A stretch of 64,000 nt of DNA from Amyelois transitella. Lineage: Eukaryota > Arthropoda > Insecta > Lepidoptera > Pyralidae. The notes under the pieces were generated by a model. The model was not told the origin of the DNA. It saw nothing but the letters and a program-made list of their open reading frames with translations, and ran no database searches. The DNA is taken from positions 4,511,501 to 4,575,500 of the forward strand of contig NC_083525.1 of NCBI RefSeq assembly GCF_032362555.1, written 5' to 3'. Positions 1-21,914 of the stretch are shown here, piece by piece (positions within the stretch are counted from its first letter, which is position 1; every line of letters begins with the position of its first letter). Made by a program: the position numbers and the translations under genes.

Positions 1-186
1 TGCATGAGTGTCTGTATTTTATTTGGCTTGGGATACTCCAAACAAGAGGAGAGAATAACTGAAAATAAATATTGTTTGACCTTGAGAAATTAGGAAAGAG
101 ACAACTCTTAACATGTATAAAATAGCAATAAATCCTAAAGTGCATAAAATAAATGTAAATTTATAAAGTACACAAAACATTTTCAG
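1..186. other. Intron of ABHD18 (3' part)
   Basis: AT-rich sequence ending in a pyrimidine tract and TTTTCAG acceptor at 186. No other feature is seen here; the upstream ABHD18 exons are outside the window. Confidence 0.7.
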
Positions 187-9359
<9,173 letters not shown>

Positions 9360-9777
9360 CATCTGTGGAAGAAAACTCAACAAATAAGAGAGCCAAAAGG
9401 AACAGGATTTAAAAAAAAATAATGTAATGACTAACACAGGCTCACCTCATATAAAATAACGTTCTATCTTTTGGTATTTGCCAGACGGGTATATAAATAA
9501 GCGTAATAGATACTATATAATATCTCAAGGTGCTATTAGCCCAAAATTAAGATATTTATAGTTAAATTGACAGCTCATTATAGAAAATTACAATGATTTT
9601 AATGAATTATTGTGATATACAATTTGTGTGGTTTTAAAATAGGATCAGTGTTGCCTTTATTATGTGAACGTGTTGCTATGTTGTACCAGATTATATCAAC
9701 TTTTGAAAAAAAAACAAATTAGATATATAAAGATAAAACTAATTGCTCATTGGTAAACATTTTATACATACCGTACC

Positions 9778-10162
9778 AATAAATAAAATTGACTGCTGTT
9801 CGTTTTACAAATATTTTCTATATTTGATGGCAATAAAAGAAAGTTATATTTTTACAATGACTTTTATAACTCAGAAAAAATACATTTTATAGAATATTTT
9901 ACGAGGAACGTTGCCTAAATAGAAATGCATTCAAATTTACTGCTTTCGTTTCGAATAGTTAATTTTTTTCCGTAGATAATGCAAACTTTTGTTTGTTTTA
10001 ATTCCATACTGTGAAGTACAAAGTTTATTTGAATCGAGTATGTTTTAGAGTTATGTAAACGTGCAATGCTTTTTAGATGATATTTATTGTAGAGAACTGA
10101 GTGTACATAAGATTTATTCTCTATTGAGATTGTAAAGTGTAAAATGTATTTTTATAAATAAA
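9778..10162 (+). promoter_or_regulatory. Polyadenylation signals of ABHD18
   Basis: AATAAA at 9778-9783 and 9782-9787 and again at 10157-10162, in AT-rich 3' flank 420-800 bases after the ABHD18 stop codon. Which is used cannot be told from sequence. Confidence 0.5.
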
Positions 10163-10218
10163 CATTTGTTGTTATTAAATTCTGTTACTTTTCTTTATAA
10201 AACCTTGAAATTCATCTT

Positions 10219-10362
10219 TTAGCCGATGGGCTAGCAACCTGTCACTATTTGAATCTCAATTCTATCATTAAGCCAAATAGCCTATCAGTCTTTACAAGAC
10301 TGTTGGCTCTGTCTACCCCGCAAGGGATATATGTAGACGTGATTATATGTATGTATGTATTA
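10219..10362 (+). repeat. SINE A, 3' half with ATGT tail
   Basis: Blocks 'gatgggctagcaacctgtca', 'gactgttggctctgtctacc', 'gcaagggatatatgtagacg', ending in (ATGT)n. 5' truncated. Confidence 0.85.
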
Positions 10363-10861
10363 TATAAAACCAAGCAATAAGAAACCAAGCGTACAACAAT
10401 TAGTCTTTTATTCAGAATCAGCATTCGCTTACAACCACGAAATTATAACTTCTGACAAAAAAAAAGTACTATGGAATATAACGGTAGTAGACCAATGCAC
10501 ACAATAAATAAAAATATTTTTAAACAACTTAAGTTTGTTATTATAAATATGTGCAAACAAAAAAGCTGCAGTGGTTTTCTCCCAATTTTTTGTATTTGAA
10601 ATACGAATGTAGTGTTAATTAATTTTAAAAAGAAATCGTATAGTACATGTAGTTTAAATTTATGTATTTTTATTTTAAAAAGCCATACTATCAATTTACA
10701 AAATGCGAATGAACGAAAATAAGCACACTCGACAAGTTTTACAAACATCTGTACTTAACCAATTTTAAGGGTCGATTTAGACCAGAATCGCAGAGCCATA
10801 TAATATTAATTAATTAATAACATCTGAATGTTTGACTGAGATCCACGATTTGTTAAGTTTC

Positions 10862-10945
10862 TTTTGTTCCGAATATCTTACTTCCCATCTTGGATCTTGG
10901 TCATTTCAACCTCAGATTCTCCCACACAACCCGGTCAAATCATAG
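10862..10945 (-). repeat. SINE C fragment
   Basis: 'tcttggatcttggtcatttc' followed by 'cagattctcccacacaaccc' resembles the body of SINE C in reverse orientation; diverged. Confidence 0.45.
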
Positions 10946-12207
10946 AAATATTTTTTAGATTATATTTAAGATCGTTATGTTATAACTTATCTCTTAAAAT
11001 ATCGTAATATGGTTAGACACGACGCAATAATATGTAGGTATACACGTTTCCATTCTCTATTATTGCTCCTTACTGAATTTCATGTACAAATCACTTGAAA
11101 TAACTTAAAACACAAAGCATACACGCGCAACTTGATTGATTCAAAATTTTGCATGATACGATAGGAAGACCTTATTAAAGGTAATGAATCAACAGAATCA
11201 CATGAATAAAAAATCAACAGATATCAATTTGTATTTATATAATATAACTACTGTTTATTAAGCTTATGTACAGTTGGCTGCCATACGCCCCAGTGTTTGC
11301 GATACAAAGGTTTTGTGGTGCACTGTATAAGTATTTAAAACAGTACTTACCTGTTTTTCCAGGGATTAGGGAATATAAGCTTGTTCGTGACTAGGCGCGG
11401 TGTGTAGAATTAAAATATCTTGTACAAGCACTACTCATACAAAAAGAGTTTTTGAAATAAATATCAGACTCGACTGACGGAAGTGAAAATACTGTAAGTA
11501 AAATACTTAACTGGCCAAAAGCGAATGGAACTGATAAAACCTCAACAATCCGCCACTTTATCCGAAAGATGGCGCCAGTGGAGATTTAAGATTAAACAGT
11601 TTTAACATTAAAACCACAAAATAGCTTGCCAACACTAAAAAAATAAAAACTTTTAATAAAAAGAAACTACCTATTAATAATCGTCTTAATCTACATATCG
11701 GTAGTGAGTAAAGAGTATTAAATGCCCGATTTGTATTGGATATATTTGTTATAGTTTAAATCATGTCTGATCAGCACAAATAATTATACCACCTCACAGA
11801 TCGATTTATCGAGAAGTATCGAGATAATATTTTGTAGTTGGAAACATAGGTCTACATGTAACTCTATTTTTTACATTACATGGTTTACGTATCTGTGTCA
11901 ACAATGCTTAACTATTATATAGAATTTGGTATAATGTAACATCATAGAAGTGCCAAGACCGGTTAAATGAGCCATCGCACTGATGGTCATCATAGCGCGG
12001 TTCATCTTTCTTTCTCAATTCGGAGATTCATTTGATAGATTTTCAACTGGGCAGAATATTGCGTCCTATCCAATTCGACGCATATTATTCCACAATATGG
12101 CGTTTCTCTTGTCTTATATTCTTTCGATTCCTATAGTTAGAACTTTTTTTATATACAAATATCAAATCCCTAATCGGGCATTTATCTACATTATATACTT
12201 ATTTAGG

Positions 12208-15200
12208 CTACTTCTTGAGTAGTAAGCTTCTGAAGTCGCTATTGCTGAGTGGTCGCTTGTCGCCATTTGTGTCACCGTTGGAGTTCCCATTAGCTTTGCT
12301 GGTTGAAGGGCTGGGTTTTTGTAGGACGCTCGGGATGAAACTGCTTAGTTGTGTCCGCCGCCTAAGTAAGAAACAAATTGTTTTGTTCGAGAAAGCAAAA
12401 AGGCGGCGGTAGAAATGGAGGATAAACCACAGGCTTTCGCGCGGGACTTTACTCTCGTGGAAATTTAAAATTATATAAAAATTAGTAACGGTAATATCAC
12501 AGACTTTCATTTATAATATAAGCTCGCTTTATGTAAAAACCTGGCTTACCCAATCCAGGATCTTGGTCATAGAACCCCAGGCTCCTCTCCAGATAAGTGA
12601 GGACATTGGACAACACCAGGCGAATGATGGTTACGATAGTTGGGATACTTACATTCCCCCTCCAGCGTCCCTCTTCGGCAGCCCGAGACTGGTGGTGGGG
12701 GGCGCTCGTGGTGGGGGCGCGCTGAGAGCCACGTCGATCTTCCTGGACTCCAGTTGGAGGCCGTTGGTGGCCGCGAGAGCAGCTGCCGCTGATGATTCGT
12801 CCGCGTATTCGATGTACGCGAGACCTTTCGGTTTTCCGTCTCTGGAATAGAGAAAATGACACTATATATATTTTGAACTTATATTTGTAAGCGTTATCCA
12901 TGCTGTTCTGGTAAATGGCATAGAAAAAAAACATAGTTTGTGCAAACTGTTTTCGGAACACAAGCATAAAGTAAAGAGCTTAAATAAAGTAACTAAAGCT
13001 AAACTGTCACAATAATCGGTAGGATTTTTTTTTATTCATATTCGAATTAATTTAACTGAAGAAGTTCACGAACAGAAATACGGATCCCTTTTCCCCGGCT
13101 TTTTTAACAACGAATCTTATTTCGTTCGCGTCTTAACGCAAGAGAAAAAAACGTCATAAAAATAGTAATAAAACTTACTTGAAAGTGACTACCCTAACGT
13201 CGCTCAGCTTGCCATATTTATCGAAGAGTTCCGATAACGCCTTTTTCGTGCAATAAGAGAAAGGTAGGTTCTTCACAAACAGCTTGTTCTTCTCTGCCGT
13301 GGTCGCGTACTTGAACGTGGGCTTCGTCTTCTTCGCCGAGTACCGTGAGAAGAACATGGGCCGACCGTCTAATGGTGTCCGGTCGTCTTTTAAAGCTTTG
13401 TCCACTGCCTCCTGAGGAATGTTATAATCAATTTTATTCTCCACTGGAAAGTGACAAATGCCCATTGACTTCCATTATATTTACCTTAAACGATAATGTG
13501 TTATTTTCTAATTTCATTTGAAACCATTGATAAATTAGTCACTGGCTTCACGTCAGTGACTAATTACTGATTAGGTACTCCAAGTTTCGAAACATTAAAA
13601 AAATCAGATTGATCGGTTTTAACGTCGGAGGTGGGTAACGTTCCATAGTTTTTTTGTATTACCAATTTTTTATGGTTTTTCTGCCTGCCACCGAGCACCG
13701 CTCGGTCAACCAGGTACTGATGTGCTATACAAAGATGAACATATATAATCACTTACAACAGTCTTGTATTGGCAGTAGCATATCGACCCGCCGAATGCCT
13801 TGACTCCGGCCTTTACTCGCATAGACACTATATCGCCGTACTGCGACAGTTTCTTCCGAAGGTTTTCTTCATTCACTCTGAAACATACACGCATATATTT
13901 AACTCTTCTCTTTGTCACTTATAATTACTGATAAATTCAAAAATTATTTTAATTCCTTCTTCATCCTTTCTTAAGTCCCGGTAGGTTTTATCCTCACCTC
14001 TAAGGAAAGGAGCTAAGTGTGCATCTTTGACCATGATCCTGGATTGAGTAAGCAGGGTTTAATACAACGTTTACTTGTCTGTAATTAAATTTTGCAAGAA
14101 GCTTGGTTCCAGAGTATATTGTAAGTAATAAAAGTTAAGTTACGTTTCTAACCTTTGCCGAACTTTCTTAAAATCGCTTCCAATTTTAAATGTACTTTTC
14201 AACAAATGGCCTATCAAACTTTTTCTCTTTATAATATTAGTTTAGATAAGTATAGATGTAGAACGGGAGTCGATTCGTGTGATACCACTCCCGAGAAATC
14301 CCAGGGAATAGAACATAACCAGGATCAAACACAAGGAGGATTATGTTTGTAGTAATGTTTAATTCCTTACTTGAATTCTAAATTGGAGACAAAGAGAGTG
14401 CAGGCTTCACGTCCTATTCTCTCGTTTTCCTCACTCACTGTTCGCTGGCGTTTGGGCTGTGATTCTGCGAAAAAAAAAGCTACAAATTACTTGGTTGTTA
14501 ATATCTAATTTTTTTATATCTAAGGCTTGCTTAAACATTTTTTTTTAATATAAAGCCAATATAGTGCCTATATGAGACCTTTAGCAAAGTTCTATCCATA
14601 AGTAAAATTATTATTGAGACAAAGAAAATTACTTTAATACATTATTATAATGGACAAAAGTCCAACATCACTAAACATGTATTTAAAAATTTAGTGTAGA
14701 TTATTAATATAATATCTAAAAAAACTCAAAACTTTACCATGTTTCTTAACAGTTTTGAGATAAAATCAATCAATTATGCGGTGTTGATTGACTGACCTAA
14801 AGCATAATGAAAATCCGTCGATCATACAAATTGTAACCCACACACAAATGTTTTAATAATATAGCCTTACCATCCTCATCGTCTTCATCGTGAGATCTTT
14901 TCACTCCGCCGCTCTCTTCTTTGTCCTGCTCTTGCACCTCAACCTCCATATCCTCCTTCCTTCTCTTCCCGTCACTTCCCCCTTCCTCCCCTCCAGACTT
15001 CCTCTTCCCTTTATTCTTTGGTCTGTCATCACGTTTATTTTTCTTATCAAATTTAGCTTTCTTATCCATTGGCTTTTGATTGTGCTTTTTACCGGTCATT
15101 TTATCCTTCATAGCTTGGTAGCTATCGCGCCATTCTTGCAGTTTCGCCTAAAAATAACTTTGATCATTACATTATATTTGATTTCTGTAACATCCGAGGT

Positions 15201-18200
15201 CATTCTTTATCAAAAATATTGTCGTTTCAAATGAATATATATAATATACATACATACATAAAATCACGCCTCTTTCCCGGAGGGGTAGGCAGAGACTACC
15301 TCTTTCCACTTGCCACGATCCCTGCATACTTCCTTTGCTTCATCCACATTCATAACTCTCCTTTATATATATAATTCTATCTTACAACTAACAATCGCAA
15401 TCAAGCAAAATTTAAAGATGTATATAAATTTGCAACCGAAAATAATTCAGATTTCCATTTCTTTAAGCATCTGCTCTGTACTTTGTATATAGACAAAGTA
15501 CAGAGCAGATGCTTGATGATTTATATATACAAATATTTAAAGTGCCTAATTGATAACAATCCGTCATTTAGTAACAGTTAAATAGTTTTGAATTAACATT
15601 GACTAATTCCTTACCTCAGTGACGTCAGCACACTCTCTCAACGTCTCCAGGTCACCTAAATCCCGCTCGAAGTCCATCCACAATCGCGCCACACTTGGCG
15701 GGTAGTCCGCCACGTAACGCAACGCCCTGCGGTGTAGATCTCTGAGCTTGTTGTGCGACGGCGGCGGAGACCGGTTCGATTCCAGTTGGATCAGTGCCTC
15801 CCAGTATTTGGACATGGTTTTGTTCTCACCGTACCCTGTGGTAGATGGGTATTGTATCAAAAACCTAATAAAAAATAAATATATAGAACGGAACAAATTA
15901 CACCGATTGATTTAGCCTCGAAGTACGTTCGAGACTTGAGTCACGAGATACTAACTAAACGATACTATATTTTATACATACATACATACATATGGTCACG
16001 TCTATATCCCTTTGGGGTTAACAGAACCAACATTCTTGAAAAGACTGAATGGCCACATGGTAGATAGTGGGTATTGTGTTCAATATTGTGTATACTCACT
16101 GAATATTTCCTCGAATATCTCCTTGCCTTGTTTCGGGTCCCCCATACGTTTGTATTCCAGCCGTGCCCAGAACAACGGCACCTCACAGTCATTTGCCTCT
16201 TCGCCCCAAGCCTGTAAAAATATATTTTTTTATTTTTTACTGATATCATAGAAATCGAAATAATCAAATACTTTAATCGAAGTTCAAAATTTTTATTCAT
16301 TTCTATGGGACATTTCAAACATCGTTTAGGCATGAAAGTCTGTTACAGACAGACAAGTTACTTTCGCATTTATAATATAAATAGGAATTATTTTCAATTC
16401 TCTCTATCATTTAGCCAAGCTGAATGTGGCCTATCAATCTTTACTAGACTATTGGCTCTGTCTACCCCGCAACGGATATAAACGTGATTATTATGTATGC
16501 TTAAGAATAGCGAAACCTTACCGTCGAATCAAACCGAATTACAACACAATAAAACAACGACCTTATTTAACTAAAAATAAAAAAAGGCTCCTGCTATATA
16601 TCATAATATTTCGCGGAATCAAATGGCGTGCTCCGATTGGTTGATCGGATTGAAATATTTTCGCACCAGAAAAAAGTTACTTTCGCTTAGGTATATCAGT
16701 ATTCAAAAAAGTGGTAACACTGTTAAAGATTAGTACCTTAGCCAATGAGTCCCAGGCAAGTCGGAAAGTGCTCCTCAGCAGTTGAACTTCACTTTCATTG
16801 TTGAATGCAGTGTTTCGCCGACTGAACTCGAGCCACGCCAGCCAGAGCGCTTCGGCGTGTTTGTACGTCTCCATGCCTTTTGAGAGGGCCGTCTCGAATA
16901 TTGATTTCACCTGGGAATTAAAATGAAATCATTTTTGTAAAATGTTTGTAGATAGGGTTTAAATTGGCAAAGAATATTTTCCCATTTAGTTTGCCTACTG
17001 TAGCTGTATTTTAATAATATTTAATCTAGTGCCGTGTGGTTTCCGGGATTTTAGAATAGAATCACTACTTTCTTATGGATGTTGCAAAAGGTGCCTAAGA
17101 GGTAGGCTTATAAAAATGAGACTCCTCTTATATGTTCTACAACTTGCCACTATTTGAATCTCAATTCCATCATAAAACCATATAGCTGAAGATGACCTTT
17201 TAGCCTTGTCAAGACTGTTGGCCCTGTCTACCACATAAGGGATGGGGACGACAAATTAAGTCATTTGTGTCTTATGTTTAACAAAATAGATCTTACCTTT
17301 CATAAAATTTGAGTAATGTGCGTCGTGTTAGCCAATCGCCTACAATGGAATCCCAAGTTTATAAGCCCATCCCTTAGTCGGATTCCCGACATCCATAGAA
17401 AAAACATAAAATGCGGTTCTATTCACAAGTGGCGGTACCCACACGTCACACATACTATAAGCCAACAGAGCCCACGAACCTCATGGGCGGGCTTCCCCTC
17501 GTGCTCGGCCTGCTGCATGAGGCGCGCCCAGAAGGTGTGCCTGCGCGGGCAGCGGCGCGCGCCCGCGCGCAGCACGCGGGCCAGCGTGGCGCGCGACGAC
17601 ACGCGGCCCGCCAGCCGCGCGTACTCCACCAGCCACGCGTGCGCGCGCTCGCTGCCCGCGCACTCCGAGCTCACGCGCTCGTACAGTACCTGGGAAGAAC
17701 GACCAATTGTTTGATATTATGCAGTGTGGTACCCGGTACTAATAGAAAAAAACAGAACAGCCATTCGGTGTCGTTTATTCCATTCCTTTACTCGCTTTTG
17801 CCCCCAACTTAGTAGTATGGGAATTTTTCTTAGTGTGATCATATGTCTGGGTAGACATTTTAACATGAATATTTTTTTATTAATTTGCTTGGTTGTATAA
17901 AACAGCTCACCTTAAGAATACCATTGCTGTCACATTCCGCATATTCATCATTGCGTGACAACTCTTTAACCAAAGCAATATATTCCTCGTAAATTCTACA
18001 CTTGTCTTCAGGATTCCTGAAAAGAAAGAATTTATTATTGACTTTACTGAAGATTAATGAAAACACACAATTGGACACTACTAATAACAACATTTCCATA
18101 TGTTTGTTCAAATAATGAGTTTTGACTCAAGTGGACGACGAGACGAGAGGGGATCGGATAAAAATAATAAGAACTTACTCTGTAGTCAACAGCTTATCTT

Positions 18201-20944
18201 CATATGGCGTTATTTTATTCAAATACTCAACGGCCGCTTCATGCTGTTCTTTAATCTGTGACAAATGACATAGATAGTGAGATTTTTTTTTTGAACATAA
18301 TATCTTGTTGGGTAAAGCAGTAGATATATAAGTACGCTAAAAATATAAATAAATAAATATACACGGGACAAATTAATCAGATTACAATACTATATTTTAT
18401 AAAATTTTACTTTGTTCTACGTAGTGATAATTATTTAGATAAAAATCTAAGACCTAGGCCACTGCCACATGTTAGAATTCCAATTATTTGTCGGCCAGCC
18501 AAGGAAAAAGAAGAAGTTTGTATAAATCAGAATGTGGCAGGAGGAAACAATGACGCAACTTTGAGGTACATCGGAGGCAGAGGCAGATCAATACTTTTAC
18601 AGAAAAAAACAAGATACCTTCTGAACATACTGCGCGTCGTGAAGCGTTGTTGCCAGCTCGTGCAGCTGTTGCCATGCTTCCTCTCCGCGCAGTAAGGGTC
18701 GCGACACAACTTCTTCAAGGCAGTACAACACTCTCTTCTGTTGCTCTTTGTATTCTTCTTCTGCTTCATTGCTGTTATAAACACTTTATTTCAAGTAATT
18801 CAATCTACAATCACATTCACAAAAATTTAGTTCACAAGTACAGTCAAAGGAACAGGAACAGGACGCCCTTTCCACATGTTTCTCTGCAGTTAACTGTACA
18901 CAACTTATTTAATCTTTGGCAATGTACAAGTTTTATTCTATTCTGTGTTGTAACTAATTCTGCCCGTTAAATTTTTCCCACTTTTAAATTATAATATGAT
19001 GGCGACATTTATTTCACGTCTCAACAATTTTTTTTACTTAATACGCAATGTCAAGTTTTACTAATACGAGTTCATTGTAAAAAAAAATTTTCTTTTTTAT
19101 TTATAACTAGCGACCCGCCCCGGCTTCGCACGGGTGCAAAATTCGGAAAAAATTATACATAAAAACCTTCCTCTTGAATCACTCTACCTGTTACAAAAAA
19201 CCGCATCAAAATCTGTTGCTTAATTTTAAAGATTTAAGCATACAGACAAACAGACTAAAATAGCGACTTTGTTTTATACTATGTAGTGATTATAAATCAA
19301 AAATTCATAGATTCTTTACCAGACATACCTTATAGACTCCAACTGCGCCTTCTCAAACTCCAACTTGGCGTCCCAGAACAGTTTCCCGGAGAAGGGGTCT
19401 GCGCCCGCGCGGTGTAACACCTCCTCCAGTTGCGCTCGCGTCTCTTTAGCGTCACCTGTACTTAGGGCCCATGAGCACCATTCCGTTAGAATAGGGATTG
19501 CTGGAAAATATAATAAAATTATCCATGTGACATTGTATGATTCTGTTTTGGCACAATAAAGTTTGTTTCGTTGAAGTGACCAAATCAATGTCATTGGTGC
19601 ACAACCTGCTTTAAAACAAAAACCTGCCCCTAAATGTCAAAGTTATCAATGTAACAATAATCATAATGCAGACTAAGAAAATCTATTAAACATAAAAATG
19701 TCAGTCAAAATATATTCATAATTATGAAAACACACTTACAATAGCAGTCCATTGCTGCCTGTTTAAACAATCCTGCAATGTGCTCGCGAGACTCAGAGGA
19801 GTGTGCCAGGGAAGCCTCTGTCTGCAGCCACAGAAGCCAATGCTCGGCCCGGAGTGCCGTCATTTGTTGCAGTCGCTCAAAGGCATTGCGCCACCTGTCT
19901 AGTTCCGTCAGCGTCCTGAACAAAATTTATTCTATTTATGTAGAATAATTGTAATTTGTAATTGATGTTTCTCATGAACAGTGGAAAGCGTTGAATAGTA
20001 AACGCTGAACATACATAAATACACACCTGAGGGGTACGTACCGTGTGGTTTCCGGCACCAATAAAAAAAGGAATAGGACCATTTCATCTCGTCTCATGGA
20101 TTTCATAAAAGGCACCTAAGGGACATGCTAATAAACTAGTGATTCTTCTTTTAGGTGATGGGATAGCAACCTGTAACTATTTAAATCTCAATTCTATCAT
20201 TTAGCCAAAGCTCTGTCTACCCCACAAGGGATATAGGTGTGATTATATGTATGTAAGTATAATAATATAAGAGACTTTATTTTCCTTAAAAAATGATAGC
20301 AGAATAATTTATTCCAAATATTCTTACCACAAGGCCTGAATTAGCTCAATGTGTTCTTCATAATTGTAGGGATCTTCAGAAATCTTCTTTTCAAGCTCTG
20401 CCACCTTACTCTCAAGAACACCTTCATCTTCTTCATCCTTGAAAATGTTATTAAAATGATATAAGTAGTTTTAAAATATATCGCGATTATGAAGATAATA
20501 TCTATTTAATTACTTCTTTTACAAATTCAATTAATTTGCTATGCTCAATCTCAGAAACTTAATAAATAAATCAGCTTGGGCAAGTATATATATTTAGCGT
20601 AGGTAAATGTTTGATCGCGTAAATATTTGAAATGACACATCTTCATTAAAACGGAGAGCACAACTAGTTGGAATCTTTATACATTGATTAGAAGGCCAGT
20701 TGGATCTTTTAGTCGTATTAAAACAGAACCACCACACAAAAAAAAAACAAAGTATTCCGCTTAAAATGTTCGAAGTATTTAAAGTGATTTACTTTTAAAT
20801 TGGAACGTGAAAAAGGAAGGAGAAATGCGGAAAATTAAAGCTTACGTCCGAATCTTCAGAATCTTGTTCGTCTTCCTCAACAACCACTTCTATTTCATTT
20901 TCCTCCTCAGACTCATTCCTCACTTCATCCTCAACGATAGCCAT
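12208..20944 (-). CDS. SART3: SART3 (U4/U6 snRNP recycling factor, Prp24 relative)
   Basis: Exons in transcript order: 20944-20846, 20437-20328, 19915-19740, 19500-19329, 18771-18618, 18255-18179, 18016-17911, 17689-17480, 16910-16737, 16211-16100, 15835-15615, 15147-14871, 14464-14371, 13877-13757, 13438-13179, 12841-12653, 12361-12208. Together 901 residues, all in frame (human about 963). Acidic N-terminus (MAIVEDEV...), then W/Y-rich HAT repeats from about residue 40 to 530, a Lys-rich nuclear-targeting linker (about 540-625), RRM1 from TLFVSNLEF (about 652-727), RRM2 from KLFVKNLPF (about 753-828), and a C-terminal LSNSDFRSLLLKK tail, the conserved LSm-binding motif. The family binds U6 and U4/U6 snRNA in the nucleus and promotes reannealing. 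Exon 8 is extremely GC-rich; its donor GAG/gttcgt is weak. The exon 14/15 junction uses GTT/AAT after an AG at 13439-13440 to keep frame. Confidence 0.92.
12420..12610. repeat. LINE-tail scrap and SINE C fragment in last SART3 intron
   Basis: 12420-12480 resembles a LINE 3' remnant ('ggctttcgcgcgggacttta'). 12536-12610 matches SINE C in reverse ('acctggcttacccaatccag', 'gatcttggtcat', 'ctcctctccagata'). Confidence 0.55.
13965..14060 (+). repeat. SINE C fragment in SART3 intron
   Basis: Ends in 'gaccatgatcctggattgag' and 'taagcagggttt', the conserved middle of SINE C; lies between the two exons of RRM1. Confidence 0.55.
15245..15365 (-). repeat. SINE B copy in SART3 intron
   Basis: CATA repeats followed by 'aaaatcacgcctctttcccg', 'aggggtaggcagagactacc', 'ttgccacgatccctgcatac'; reverse orientation of SINE B. 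Confidence 0.8.
15465..15514. repeat. Perfect 22-bp inverted repeat, 6-nt loop
   Basis: 15465-15486 is the exact reverse complement of 15493-15514 (arm begins aagcatctgctctgtactt); the loop is atatag. Lies in the SART3 intron between exons 11 and 12, immediately beside a SINE B copy. No mismatches, so either young or conserved. Confidence 0.9.
15968..16066 (-). repeat. SINE A, 3' fragment
   Basis: CATA repeats, 'tggtcacgtctatatccctt', 'ttgaaaagactgaatggcca'. Abuts SART3 exon 10. Confidence 0.75.
16412..16500 (+). repeat. SINE A, 3' fragment
   Basis: 'gccaagctgaatgtggccta' then 'ttggctctgtctaccccgca' and a short ATGT-like end; in the SART3 intron between exons 9 and 10, opposite in orientation to the copy at 15968. 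Confidence 0.75.
17028..17252 (+). repeat. SINE A, near full-length, diverged
   Basis: Starts 'gtgccgtgtggtttccggga', passes 'cacctatttgaatctcaatt'-like blocks and ends 'ttggccctgtctaccacata'. In the SART3 intron between exons 8 and 9. Confidence 0.8.
17319..17452 (-). repeat. SINE A, 5' half, reverse orientation
   Basis: 'ggaatcccaagtttataagc', 'cgacatccatag', 'gcggttctattc', 'ggcggtacccacacgtca'. It ends only about 30 bases from the weak donor of GC-rich SART3 exon 8. Confidence 0.75.
19110..19262 (+). mobile_element. LINE 3'-end remnant
   Basis: 'actagcgacccgccccggct' and 'tcgcacgggtgcaaaattcg' followed by 'cagacaaacagac': a common lepidopteran non-LTR tail, in the SART3 intron between exons 4 and 5. 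Confidence 0.65.
20037..20256 (+). repeat. SINE A, near full-length
   Basis: 'taccgtgtggtttccggcac' start, 'aggaataggacca', 'gatgggatagcaacctgta', 'ctgtctaccccacaaggg', ATGT tail. An internal piece is lost. In the SART3 intron between exons 2 and 3. Confidence 0.8.
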
Positions 20945-21174
20945 TGCTATAATGTAAAATAAAGAAAGACAATATGATCTGATTGCCTGTTTGTTATTAA
21001 TTTTCGAAATTACATTACACTTAGGATTGCATTCATACACAAAGCGAAATTATTATGGCGGCTGACTTCTGCCATTGTCATAACTGACATTGTTTTTTTT
21101 TTAATTTGAACTCTGTGTGTGCAAACATAATATAAGCAAAGAACCCCAGAATAAGTATTTAACTATATTTGTTT

Positions 21175-21420
21175 CACTATCTGTGCCTTCGTCCATGTGG
21201 AATAATTTTATACGTTTTTTTTTCACATTTTCCAATATTTATTCGCTCCTTATAGTTGCAGCGTAATGTTATATAGCCTAAAGCCTTCCTCGATAAATGG
21301 TCTATTCAACGCAAATTTTTTTCAATTCGAACTAGTAGTTCCTAAGATTAACTTTGTTTTTTTGAACGAAAAAAAAAAACAATCAAACAAACCCTACAGC
21401 TCTTATAATATTAGTTTAGA
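21175..21420 (+). mobile_element. LINE 3'-end remnant
   Basis: 'gtgccttcgtccatgtgg', 'agcctaaagccttcctcgat', 'ataatattagtttaga' end; same tail family as 4155-4460. Confidence 0.7.
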
Positions 21421-21914
21421 CTTTAGATTATTGAAAAGTGATACCGCAGCGAAGATAATAGTGTGTCTTCTTTTCGTTCCGCACAAATTGTAAAAGGCAA
21501 TCAAGGATATAAACTTGGGATTCTTCTTATAGACGTTGGGAGAGCTACCTTTAAAGATTATATTGTTGGTAAAAAAGCTGTTTTATGTATGTTTATTTAT
21601 TATTTATTCTTGATTAAAAAATATGGTTTCTTTTTATTGTATGTATGTACATAGTTATAGTGGGAGAGATGAATCGAGCTCGACCACCACTAAAGGAAAG
21701 ATCTTCCGCCAAGCTTGGTGTTATATCTGGGGTATCGTGGCTTCGATGATTTAAGTTCAAATCAAATCAAATCAAAATAATTTATTTGTAAATACAGGTA
21801 AATAAGTTGAAGGTTATATATTGTGGCATGTGACGTTCGGAGAGATTTTCACAGTGTTATTGTATGAGCTAAGCATAAATTAAGCGAAAGACGTTTTGTA
21901 TGAACTGTACTGTG

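Larger units (their letters stand above)
10163..12207. other. Intergenic region between convergent ABHD18 and SART3
   Basis: Two kilobases between converging gene ends. Holds a SINE A copy (10219-10362) and a SINE C fragment (about 10862-10945). Possible AATAAA signals for SART3 on the - strand are at 11254-11259 and 10409-10414. No coding sequence is recognised; ORFs in this stretch are AT-rich without family features. Confidence 0.6.

Noticed and set aside
17316-17812. Long Arg/Ala-rich ORFs on the + strand
   Set aside because: They are antisense shadows of the GC-rich SART3 exon 8; the - strand frame joins in phase with its neighbours and has HAT-repeat character.
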